Source of the DNA: Deltaproteobacteria bacterium
GTDB lineage: Bacteria > Desulfobacterota > DSM-4660 > Desulfatiglandales > HGW-15
Assembly (NCBI GenBank): GCA_030671095.1
Contig: DAOVAK010000103.1
Span: forward strand, 1 to 7,944
Direction of reading: 5' to 3'
DNA: 7,944 nt
Made by a program: the position numbers and the translations under genes. How positions within the stretch are numbered: the stretch's first letter is position 1; each line of letters begins with the position of its first letter. The notes beneath the pieces were generated by a model, which saw only the letters and a list, made by a program, of their open reading frames with translations, was not told the DNA's origin and searched no databases. Shown here piece after piece: positions 1-5,525 of this stretch.

Positions 1-1018
1 GGGGCACCACAATGAGAATGGCACTGAAAATATCCATGGTACAGCCCACCAGAATCAGAAAGAAATTCAGGATCAGCAGGAAACCTATTTTGCTTTGGAC
101 CGTTCCTTCCAGGACCTGGAGGATTTTCATCGGGATGAAAGCGTCAACCAGGTAATTGGTGAAGCCCAGGGCAGCGCCCAGTATGATCATAATCCCGCCC
201 ACCATTTTTACACTTTCCTTCATGACCCTCGGGATATCCCTTACCAGGCTCAGTTCACGGAACACAATGGTCTTTATCAAGAGGACATAAACAACGGTGA
301 GCACTGCCGCTTCTGTGGCCGTACAAAAACCAGAATAGATGCCCAAGATGATCAACAGGGGGATGGGCAGTTCCCAGGCCGCCTCTTTGAGGGCAGAGAG
401 AAATTCAGCAGCCGAAAAGGGGGGGCGCTCCAGTCTCCATTTTCTGCCCATAAAAACGGAGAAGAGACATAGTATCCCCACCATTAAGGCCCCCGGAATG
501 AGGCCGGCGACGAACAGCTTTTCAATGCTGGCTCCGGAGACAAAACCATAGAGGATAATGGGAAGGCTCGGGGGAAAGTGAAGCCCAAGGCTGCCTGAGG
601 TGGTCATCAGTCCGAGGGAGAAATTCTCCTTATATTTCTCTGCGAGCAGAGCCGGCAGAAGCAATCCTCCCAGGGCGATGATGGTAATCCCAGTAGCGCC
701 CGTGATGGCCGTAAAAAAGGAACAGGTAACGAGGGCCACCACACCCAAGCCACCCGGGACCCACCCAAAGAGACTCCTTGAGAACCGGACCAGACGCTTG
801 GACGTTCCGCCTTCGCTCAGCAGATAGCCGGCAAAAGTGAAGAGGGGAATGGCCAGGAGCACCGGGGCGTTGGCCAGCCGGAAAATTTCAATGGGAATGG
901 CTGAAAGCGCCACGTCACTAACATACAGCCCCAACATGGCTGCCGCCATGATCCCCGCAAAGAGGGGGAGTCCCAGAATGATCAGGAGGATGAGAAGGAT
1001 GACCATTACGGTAATCAT
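1..1018 (-). CDS. dctM: TRAP transporter large permease subunit DctM (3' truncated by window edge)
   Basis: Large membrane subunit of a TRAP transporter, which couples ion influx to uptake of a solute delivered by a periplasmic receptor. The minus-strand frame is open from an ATG at 1018 to the window edge, giving 339 residues of a family that usually has about 425, so the C-terminus is missing. Family landmarks are visible: LLAIPLFTFAGYLL (about 54-67), the glycine-rich ITGATG (105-110), GSLGLHFPPSLPIILYG (142-158) and LFVAGLIPG (168-176), within many hydrophobic helices. The start overlaps the dctQ stop by 4 bases (ATGA), which suggests translational coupling, and AGGGGGG lies 7 nt upstream. 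The only long frames on the opposite strand here are antisense shadows. The family assignment is secure; the substrate cannot be read from this subunit. Confidence 0.95.
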   Translation of the reverse strand, partial: MITVMVILLILLIILGLPLFAGIMAAAMLGLYVSDVALSAIPIEIFRLANAPVLLAIPLFTFAGYLLSEGGTSKRLVRFSRSLFGWVPGGLGVVALVTCSFFTAITGATGITIIALGGLLLPALLAEKYKENFSLGLMTTSGSLGLHFPPSLPIILYGFVSGASIEKLFVAGLIPGALMVGILCLFSVFMGRKWRLERPPFSAAEFLSALKEAAWELPIPLLIILGIYSGFCTATEAAVLTVVYVLLIKTIVFRELSLVRDIPRVMKESVKMVGGIMIILGAALGFTNYLVDAFIPMKILQVLEGTVQSKIGFLLILNFFLILVGCTMDIFSAILIVVP

Positions 1019-1542
1019 GTTCTAACCCCCCTAAAAATGGCCATGACCTGCTCCAAGCCCCTCAGAAAAAAGCGGAAAAGGATCAACAAGAAACCTGCGG
1101 GGATAATCAATTGGCCCACCCAGGTCGGTATTTTAAGGAACAAGTGGCCTCCGAAGCTCATCTCAATCCTCACATAATCCAGAGAGGCCTTGAACATAAG
1201 TGCGGAGATTAATACGCAGGCAAGAGATAGGACCAGTTGGCGAAAAGGGAGCCATCTTTGGGGAAGTATGGCAGACATGAGATCAATCTTGATATGTTTG
1301 TTTTCCCCGGTGACGAGGGAAGCCCCCAAAAAGGTTAGCCATAGGACCAGGAGCCTGGCGCATGGCTCGGCCCAGTCCACTTGACCTAAAATGTAATTGG
1401 CCCATTGGATGTGGGCGTGGGTATAAAGGGTTCTCAGGATGATCTGTAGAAACGATATGAGTACCATGACCCATAAGAAAAGGACAATTAGCCATCCCTC
1501 TAATCTGCCAAGGCCTCTATCAATGTGCTTTAAGATATTCAT
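1015..1542 (-). CDS. dctQ: TRAP transporter small permease subunit DctQ
   Basis: Small membrane subunit of the TRAP transporter, which pairs with DctM in the inner membrane. The 175-residue product is normal length for the family and has four hydrophobic segments (about 17-38, 62-77, 100-118 and 142-160). Between segments one and two is the typical WAEPCARLLVLWLTFLGASL stretch, followed by a His-Ile (HIKID) motif, as in other DctQ proteins. The ATG at 1542 has no clear Shine-Dalgarno sequence. The gene ends in a 4-base overlap with dctM. Upstream, 84 nt separate its start from a direct repeat bordering a mobile element, so its present transcript leader is not the ancestral one. dctQ may depend on read-through across the element or on a new promoter. 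Confidence 0.92.
   Translation of the reverse strand: MNILKHIDRGLGRLEGWLIVLFLWVMVLISFLQIILRTLYTHAHIQWANYILGQVDWAEPCARLLVLWLTFLGASLVTGENKHIKIDLMSAILPQRWLPFRQLVLSLACVLISALMFKASLDYVRIEMSFGGHLFLKIPTWVGQLIIPAGFLLILFRFFLRGLEQVMAIFRGVRT
1026..1032 (-). promoter_or_regulatory. Ribosome binding site of dctM
   Basis: AGGGGGG in the mRNA sense, 7 nt before the dctM ATG and inside the last codons of dctQ. It supports the ATG at 1018 and the 4-base overlap arrangement. Confidence 0.6.
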
Positions 1543-1626
1543 CAGTCGTAGTATTTTCGCTGGTGATATCAGCTAAATTGCCTATGAAAATGGTCTTTCG
1601 TAGAGCAAGTATAGGCTGGGGAAAAT

Positions 1627-1634
1627 CAAAAGAC
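1627..1634. repeat. Left target-site duplication (CAAAAGAC)
   Basis: An exact 8-bp direct repeat of 2001-2008. It ends immediately before the left terminal inverted repeat. The identity does not extend by even one base on either side (T versus C before, G versus T after), as expected for a duplication made by transposition. Confidence 0.85.
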
Positions 1635-1656
1635 GTAATACTTTAGCCGTTTGAAA
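1635..1656 (+). repeat. Left terminal inverted repeat of the MITE
   Basis: Pairs with 1979-2000. It begins GTAATAC and contains TTTAGCC-G-TTTGAAA, the best conserved part (14 of 15 pairs with 1979-1993). Confidence 0.8.
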
Positions 1657-1658
1657 AG

Positions 1659-1696
1659 CGCCCGCCCGTCCCGGGCCGGTACGGGCCGGGGAGGCG
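1659..1696. repeat. GC-rich imperfect hairpin in the left arm
   Basis: 15-bp arms at 1659-1673 and 1682-1696, of which 12 positions pair, around an 8-nt loop. It contains a tandem octamer CGGGCCGG (1672-1679 and 1682-1689). It is bracketed by near-identical 13-mers at 1648-1660 and 1695-1707 (12 of 13), and the right arm of the element has no counterpart. This suggests a later internal duplication or insertion. Confidence 0.6.
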
Positions 1697-1707
1697 TTTA
1701 AAAAGCG

Positions 1708-1745
1708 GTTGGGCTAACCGGCATTCTCTGGAGGGGCCAAAAACT
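1708..1745 (+). repeat. Left subterminal inverted repeat of the MITE
   Basis: A 38-bp arm that pairs without gaps with 1922-1959 (about 31 of 38). Perfect blocks include GTTGGGCT/AGCCCAAC and TTCTCTGGAG/CTCCAGAGAA. As RNA or single-stranded DNA this would form the main stem enclosing the central hairpins. Confidence 0.8.
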
Positions 1746-1807
1746 TTGCGCACTGCCCTTAAGTATGGCGCACAAAGCGCGAGATCTCTGAGGGCGATGT
1801 TCTCTCA

Positions 1808-1831
1808 ATAAAATCCTTTGCAGGATTTTAT
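1808..1831. repeat. Perfect 10-bp stem-loop (AT-rich)
   Basis: Arms at 1808-1817 and 1822-1831 (ATAAAATCCT and its complement) with a 4-nt loop TTGC. No T-run follows on either strand, so it is not a standard intrinsic terminator. Confidence 0.75.
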
Positions 1832-1836
1832 AAAGC

Positions 1837-1860
1837 GCCTCCCGAATCCTCTCGGGAGGC
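1837..1860. repeat. Perfect 9-bp stem-loop (GC-rich)
   Basis: Arms GCCTCCCGA (1837-1845) and TCGGGAGGC (1852-1860) with a 6-nt loop. Second of four consecutive hairpins in the centre of the element. Confidence 0.75.
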
Positions 1861-1866
1861 TTAGAA

Positions 1867-1885
1867 GCCCCCGGGGACCGGGGGC
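1867..1885. repeat. Perfect 8-bp stem-loop (GC-rich)
   Basis: Arms GCCCCCGG (1867-1874) and CCGGGGGC (1878-1885) with a 3-nt loop GGA. Very stable for its size. It has no adjacent T-tract. Confidence 0.75.
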
Positions 1886-1890
1886 GTTAT

Positions 1891-1918
1891 CTAAAATTTT
1901 CCTTTTAGAAAATTTTAG
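1891..1918. repeat. Perfect 10-bp stem-loop (AT-rich)
   Basis: Arms CTAAAATTTT (1891-1900) and AAAATTTTAG (1909-1918) with an 8-nt loop. The loop contains TTTTAG, which can pair alternatively with the first six bases of the left arm. Confidence 0.75.
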
Positions 1919-1921
1919 GAA

Positions 1922-1959
1922 GGTTTTTGGCCGCTCCAGAGAACCGCGCTCAGCCCAAC
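1922..1959 (-). repeat. Right subterminal inverted repeat of the MITE
   Basis: Partner of 1708-1745. Its segment 1938-1944 (AGAGAAC) could alternatively pair with 1799-1805 (GTTCTCT), so two competing folds are possible. Confidence 0.8.
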
Positions 1960-1978
1960 AGTAGTTTCTGCACGGCTG

Positions 1979-2000
1979 TTTCAAAGGGCTAAAATGATAC
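1979..2000 (-). repeat. Right terminal inverted repeat of the MITE
   Basis: Partner of 1635-1656. Read inward from its outer end it begins GTATCATTTTAGCC, against GTAATACTTTAGCC on the left. Confidence 0.8.
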
Positions 2001-2008
2001 CAAAAGAC
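2001..2008. repeat. Right target-site duplication (CAAAAGAC)
   Basis: Exact copy of 1627-1634, directly abutting the right terminal inverted repeat. It lies 7 nt from the dctP stop codon. Confidence 0.85.
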
Positions 2009-2015
2009 TTTTTGG

Positions 2016-3032
2016 CTAACGATTCCTTTTCAATATGTCATACACTTGACCCAAAAGCTCCTTAGGATATATTTCTCCCGTCAGTCTCTGCGCTACCCGA
2101 TTATGTGTGTCATAGAAGCCCTGAAGGTCAGCTTTTTGGGGCACGGGAATGATCTCCAGCCCGCTCTTTTGGATCAGCTTGATGGATTCTTCTGTCTGTT
2201 GCCTCAAGTCTGCAGTGAGATCAGCCATGGCCTTTCGGAACTCATCATTAAGCATTTTGGATAAATTGGGAGGGATTTCCCGATAATATTTGGATGATAT
2301 GAGCACAGCGCTCGTGGCGTGGGCCAAAGGCAGTGAGTTCATGTATTTCACATAGGTATACCACTGAAGGGCGAGGGCACCCAGCGGGGGGGCATAGAAG
2401 GTGTCTATCATACCCGTGTTGAGTGCGGTGGTCACATCCGTAATGGTGAGGGGGATGGGATTCGTACCCATAAGGGAAAAGAACTCTTTGGATATGGGGT
2501 CACCATACCATGTCCATATTTTCAGGCCGCGCAGATCGGGCACTTTTCGTATCGGCTTTTTAGAGAAGAGATACACATTTCCCACCTCTGCCCATGCAAC
2601 GAACTCGAAACCCTTTTTTCGGAATTGCTCAGAAAAAAACCCTTGAAGCTCCCTGTTAACCAGATCCACCTCCTCATAGTTGCGAAACAGGAAGGGTAGG
2701 TCCAGGATCCTCACCATGGAGAGTATTTGAGCCAAACCAACACCTGAGAAAGCAGCACAATGGATCTGTCCGATTCTGATTTTTCTCAGCACATCCAACT
2801 CATCACCCGCTATTCCGCCAGCATATATCCTGAAACCTATTTGGCCTCCACTTCTTGCCCTTAGGTTCTTATCAAGGCTTCTCAGATGTTTTAACCAGGT
2901 GGACCCATCCGGGGCAATGGTGGCAAATTTTATGAAGAATTTTTTGGAATGGCAGATATGCGGCAAAAGGATGAATTCAGTCAAAAGCACATTCAGCAGG
3001 ACAAAGAGGACTAACCATACTTTTTTTAACAA
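2016..3032 (-). CDS. dctP: TRAP transporter solute receptor, DctP family (TPAT-type)
   Basis: Extracytoplasmic solute-binding protein that hands its ligand to DctQM. DctP features include FATIAPDGSTW near the mature N-terminus, then GGIAGDELDVLRKIRIGQI, VRILDLPFLF, KVPDLRGLKIW and ALNTGMIDTFYAPP. I place the start at a TTG (3030-3032) because GAGGAGGT lies 4 nt upstream and translation then opens with MLKKVWLVLFVLLNVLL, a clear signal or anchor segment. The product is 338 residues. The frame stays open to an ATG at 3119, which would overlap the previous gene by 17 nt, bury the hydrophobic segment and has a poorly placed ribosome site. The motif that usually carries the ligand-binding arginine (GLKIR or similar) reads GLKIWTW here, with Trp at about 173. 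No standard cleavage site is obvious after the hydrophobic segment. Substrate unknown. Confidence 0.92.
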   Translation of the reverse strand: MLKKVWLVLFVLLNVLLTEFILLPHICHSKKFFIKFATIAPDGSTWLKHLRSLDKNLRARSGGQIGFRIYAGGIAGDELDVLRKIRIGQIHCAAFSGVGLAQILSMVRILDLPFLFRNYEEVDLVNRELQGFFSEQFRKKGFEFVAWAEVGNVYLFSKKPIRKVPDLRGLKIWTWYGDPISKEFFSLMGTNPIPLTITDVTTALNTGMIDTFYAPPLGALALQWYTYVKYMNSLPLAHATSAVLISSKYYREIPPNLSKMLNDEFRKAMADLTADLRQQTEESIKLIQKSGLEIIPVPQKADLQGFYDTHNRVAQRLTGEIYPKELLGQVYDILKRNR

Positions 3033-3036
3033 AACG

Positions 3037-3044
3037 ACCTCCTC
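3037..3044 (-). promoter_or_regulatory. Strong ribosome binding site deciding the dctP start
   Basis: GAGGAGGT in the mRNA sense, the strongest Shine-Dalgarno match in the window, spaced 4-5 nt from a TTG at 3032. It argues for the TTG rather than the in-frame ATG at 3119. Confidence 0.75.
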
Positions 3045-3102
3045 AAGAATGGGTGTGTAGCTTGTCGCAATGTTAGCGGGTTTGCGCGTCTTGAGCGGAC
3101 GT

Positions 3103-3984
3103 CTAAAGGAAGAATTCATCCACCATTTCTTTGAGTCGTTTCGCCTTATGCTGCATGACCGAATTAATCAGGCAGACATCTCTCAACTCCTGAGGATTCA
3201 TCTTCTCAATTTCTCCGGTCAATCTCAAAAAAAGCGCCTTATCTTGGACCCGTACTGCATAGTATCTGGCAAAATAATACTGGGCCAGAAAGAATTTTCC
3301 ATCAGTCAGTTGTAGGGCCTTGTCAAAATGTTCTTTGGCCTGTTTAACGTTTCCGCCAAGCATTGGAGGCCGGGCCGAAAGGCTAACCCCCATGAGAATA
3401 TGTGGTAGGCCTTGAAAATAACTGGCATCAATCTCCATCACTCTCTCAAGGAGGGCCTGGGAGGCATTCAACTGAGCGAGGGCAGCAGGTTTATCAAGGT
3501 TCAGATTGATCCAAGCATTCCAGGATACGGTGATCCAAAATAGGGGTTGCAGCTCTTCCTTGCCCAATGTTTGTAGTACACTTTGCAGACCCTCTTTCCT
3601 GTCCTTCATATTTTTCAGCCTAACCCCCTTCTCGCCAAGGGCCTTTATCCCATAATCTCTGGCGCGAAGGTACAATCTTGAGGCCCTCTCCGGCTCATCC
3701 GCCTCCAAAAAAAGCATGCTGTAACCCGCAAAACCCATGGAAAGGGTGGTTAGGATCTGTTTGTTTTCCGGATCGTTTTTGAGAATTCCCTCCAGAAGCT
3801 TCAAATTGGCAGGAATGGCGTTCTTGGCCAATTCAATATCACACTCTTCAAAAATGGAAGCGGTGAAATTGGGGAAGAGGGAAGGGGAGGCTCTCAGGGC
3901 CACCCGCATGCAATTGCTGAGCAGGAAAACAGATACGAAGACACAAATGGCCAGCAGTCTTTTCGTCGTCTTTTCAGTAAGCAA
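3103..3984 (-). CDS. TRAP transporter T-component (TatT-like) TPR lipoprotein
   Basis: Resembles the TatT family (T-component of TPR-protein-associated TRAP transporters, first characterised as Tp0956 of Treponema pallidum), helical-repeat proteins that associate with the TRAP solute receptor. The 293-residue product opens with a signal sequence ending LLSNC, a plausible though imperfect lipobox (Asn at -1) with Cys25 as the lipidated residue. Family-like stretches are LFWITVSWNAWINLN (148-162), RPPMLGGNVKQAKEHFDKAL (205-224) and FFLAQYYFARYYAVRVQDKA (231-250). Helical repeats cover most of the rest. The start is a TTG with AGGGGAG 9 nt upstream. It overlaps the preceding TPR gene by 11 nt and is followed 70 nt later by dctP, fitting co-translation and complex formation. 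Family assignment rests on motif recognition, not on a search. Confidence 0.85.
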   Translation of the reverse strand: MLTEKTTKRLLAICVFVSVFLLSNCMRVALRASPSLFPNFTASIFEECDIELAKNAIPANLKLLEGILKNDPENKQILTTLSMGFAGYSMLFLEADEPERASRLYLRARDYGIKALGEKGVRLKNMKDRKEGLQSVLQTLGKEELQPLFWITVSWNAWINLNLDKPAALAQLNASQALLERVMEIDASYFQGLPHILMGVSLSARPPMLGGNVKQAKEHFDKALQLTDGKFFLAQYYFARYYAVRVQDKALFLRLTGEIEKMNPQELRDVCLINSVMQHKAKRLKEMVDEFFL

Positions 3985-5176
3985 GAAAAGGATCTCCCCT
4001 TAGTGCAGGCTCTTCCAGATACCTCTCGGCCAGAAATTGCGCACCAGCCCCATTTTTCAATTTTAGTATCTTTCTGTAATATTTTATGGCCTCTTCCCTA
4101 TTTGCTTCCATATCATAACTCATCCCTTTTTTTAAAAGGGGCCAGGCGAGCATGAGAGGATCCAATTCGGGATCTGGTTGAGATAAGATGTTATCGAGTT
4201 TGGATCTCGCCTTTTCAGTTTGGCGCTGAAACAGGCAATGACTGGCTTCCAGATAATGGACGCGTCTGCCCCAGATAAAGACCCTCTCTTTCGATTTTTC
4301 ATTAGCGGCTCTTTTTCGAAAGAATTCAAGAACTTCCCGGTATTTTTTTTCATCGCCCAGCATAATATACGCCACACCTTGCAAATATTTATTCCGAGGA
4401 GCCTCGTCAAATCTTTCCGCAAGTTCCTCACCCAAAACAAGGGCCTGCGGATAGTGATCCTCCTCCAAGAAAAGATAGATATGGAGAAGTAGGCTTTTTG
4501 CTTCTATAGAGGAGTAGACTGCCTCATCAGCTGCAATATGTAATTTTCTCAAGCCTTCCTCTTTGTTTCCTTCGTGGACAAGAAGGTAGGAAAGGAATTT
4601 CAGGACGCCTGAGAGCCGGGCCGTATAATAATCAAAGATCCCCAGGCCAAATAGGACATCCTTATTATTGGGATCCATTTTTTTGCAAGTCTCAAGGGCA
4701 TTTATGGCTTCTAGGGCCAGGAAAAATGAGGAGAACCATTTTTGCTGCATCAACTGAAAACGGCCCTTGAATCCGAGGGCTCCGCCTAGATAGAAATATG
4801 TAAAACTGCCTGCTTTCCCATCTTCAATCTTTCTCTTGGCAATGAATATGGCCTCGTCAATACGTTCACCATACTGATCAACCATTTCAGGAGACCAGAA
4901 ACCGGAGGCCAATCTGGACCATGCGACCATGGCCAAGTAGAAATACCCTGCAGGATCTTTCGGCTTCTCTGCAACGACTTTGTAAAATAGATTTTCAGCT
5001 TCATCAAATTTCCAGTCATACAAGAGTCCAATTCCCCTAATGATATCGTGATTGACGCGAGTCGGTTTGGACGTGGTGTCACGGGCCTCGGAGATGGGTG
5101 GTGATAGGAGTTGGATACAAACGGATAAAAGAGAGATCTCAAGTGCAAATATTATCACCCTGAGTCGTTTTTTCAT
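3974..5176 (-). CDS. Exported TPR-repeat protein, first gene of the TRAP operon
   Basis: A 400-residue helical-repeat protein of unknown function. From the ATG at 5176 it begins MKKRLRVIIF, a good signal peptide with a possible cleavage after SEA (about residue 31), so it is probably exported to the periplasm. The frame continues upstream to another ATG at 5236 (420 residues), which would bury the signal. Neither start has a visible ribosome site, so the start is uncertain. TPR-like units are recognisable (numbering from 5236) at about 67-106 (WKFDEAENLFYKVVAEKPKD), 171-207 (ALETCKKMDPNNKDVLFGLG) and 366-395 (NREEAIKYYRKILKLK). The GLGIFDYYTARLSGVLKFL segment followed by EEGLRKLHIAADEA is faintly reminiscent of Iml2/TTC39-type repeats, a weak impression only. 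The 11-nt overlap with the TatT-like gene implies a role tied to the transporter. Confidence 0.85.
   Translation of the reverse strand: MKKRLRVIIFALEISLLSVCIQLLSPPISEARDTTSKPTRVNHDIIRGIGLLYDWKFDEAENLFYKVVAEKPKDPAGYFYLAMVAWSRLASGFWSPEMVDQYGERIDEAIFIAKRKIEDGKAGSFTYFYLGGALGFKGRFQLMQQKWFSSFFLALEAINALETCKKMDPNNKDVLFGLGIFDYYTARLSGVLKFLSYLLVHEGNKEEGLRKLHIAADEAVYSSIEAKSLLLHIYLFLEEDHYPQALVLGEELAERFDEAPRNKYLQGVAYIMLGDEKKYREVLEFFRKRAANEKSKERVFIWGRRVHYLEASHCLFQRQTEKARSKLDNILSQPDPELDPLMLAWPLLKKGMSYDMEANREEAIKYYRKILKLKNGAGAQFLAERYLEEPALRGDPFLAY
3994..4000 (-). promoter_or_regulatory. Ribosome binding site of the TatT-like gene
   Basis: AGGGGAG in the mRNA sense, 9 nt before the TTG at 3984 and inside the end of the upstream TPR gene. 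Confidence 0.6.
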
Positions 5177-5525
5177 GGCAATGCCGTGTTTTTTAAGAGC
5201 GGGAGCATTTTTGGAGGTAACTGCTGAATCTAACATTAGAATTGAAAATTTAGCAAGTTTTTAATGCTTAAATATCCAAAAACCCAAAGGTGGCCAATCT
5301 CAAATTATGTTTGAGCGCTTCACGGATCAATAGCGCCCCTAAAAGGGCTTAAATTGCAGCGGCGCCATTGACGAGGCAACCGTGTGTGGCAAGCTCACGT
5401 CCATAGAGAGCGGATTCCCTGTCCCCGCCCAGATTGCCAGGAGCGTAAAAAGTTTAAATGCCGCGAAATTTTCAATTTTCTCTGAGAAATTTGGTGAGGT
5501 AAGGCAGAGATTTTGCTGATTTTTT

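Larger units (their letters stand above)
1635..2000. mobile_element. MITE-like non-autonomous transposable element, 366 bp
   Basis: The element has terminal inverted repeats at 1635-1656 and 1979-2000 (18 of 22 positions pair) and is flanked by the exact 8-bp direct repeat CAAAAGAC. A second inverted-repeat pair, 1708-1745 with 1922-1959, has equal 38-bp arms and about 31 matches. The core contains four further hairpins in a row: 1808-1831, 1837-1860, 1867-1885 and 1891-1918. It encodes no transposase, so it would need one in trans. The ends begin GTA, and the duplication is 8 bp. From general knowledge, IS66-family elements typically begin GTAA and make 8-bp duplications, so that family is a candidate donor, but this is inference. 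It sits 15 nt downstream of the dctP stop, in an intergenic site that disrupts no gene. Copy number elsewhere cannot be judged from this window. Confidence 0.85.
1543..2015. other. 473-bp gap between dctP and dctQ, mostly one inserted repeat element
   Basis: No plausible gene lies here. Positions 1635-2000 are a folded mobile element with flanking 8-bp direct repeats (listed separately). Removing the element and one repeat copy leaves about 99 nt (1543-1634 plus 2009-2015), an ordinary operon gap. The remaining 1543-1626 stretch shows no convincing promoter or ribosome binding site for dctQ. A TATACT box (1608-1613, minus strand) has no matching -35 box. Confidence 0.8.

Noticed and set aside
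95..472. Plus-strand 125-codon open frame near the left edge
   Set aside because: It is antisense to dctM, whose minus-strand frame is open across the whole region with clear family motifs. The plus-strand product is low-complexity and unrecognisable.
1608..1613. TATACT on the minus strand as a new -10 box for dctQ, downstream of the inserted element
   Set aside because: No acceptable -35 hexamer is found at 16-18 nt. It is kept only as a possibility for 5' end mapping.
1808..1918. Hairpins as intrinsic terminators for dctP
   Set aside because: None is followed by a clear U-run in the minus-strand sense, and the flanking direct and inverted repeats explain the whole block better as a mobile element. 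Partial termination remains possible.
1808..1918. Series of regularly spaced hairpins as a CRISPR array
   Set aside because: The hairpins differ in sequence. There is no repeated unit with unique spacers, and no cas gene is nearby.
2016..3119. Longer dctP version starting at the ATG at 3119
   Set aside because: It would put 29 hydrophilic residues before the signal segment and overlap the TatT-like gene by 17 nt, whereas a strong ribosome site precedes the TTG at 3032. It cannot be fully excluded without orthologue comparison.
4132..4440. Second minus-strand frame of 102 codons inside the TPR gene
   Set aside because: It is a shadow in another frame of the 400-residue TPR protein. It has no ribosome site and no recognisable domain.
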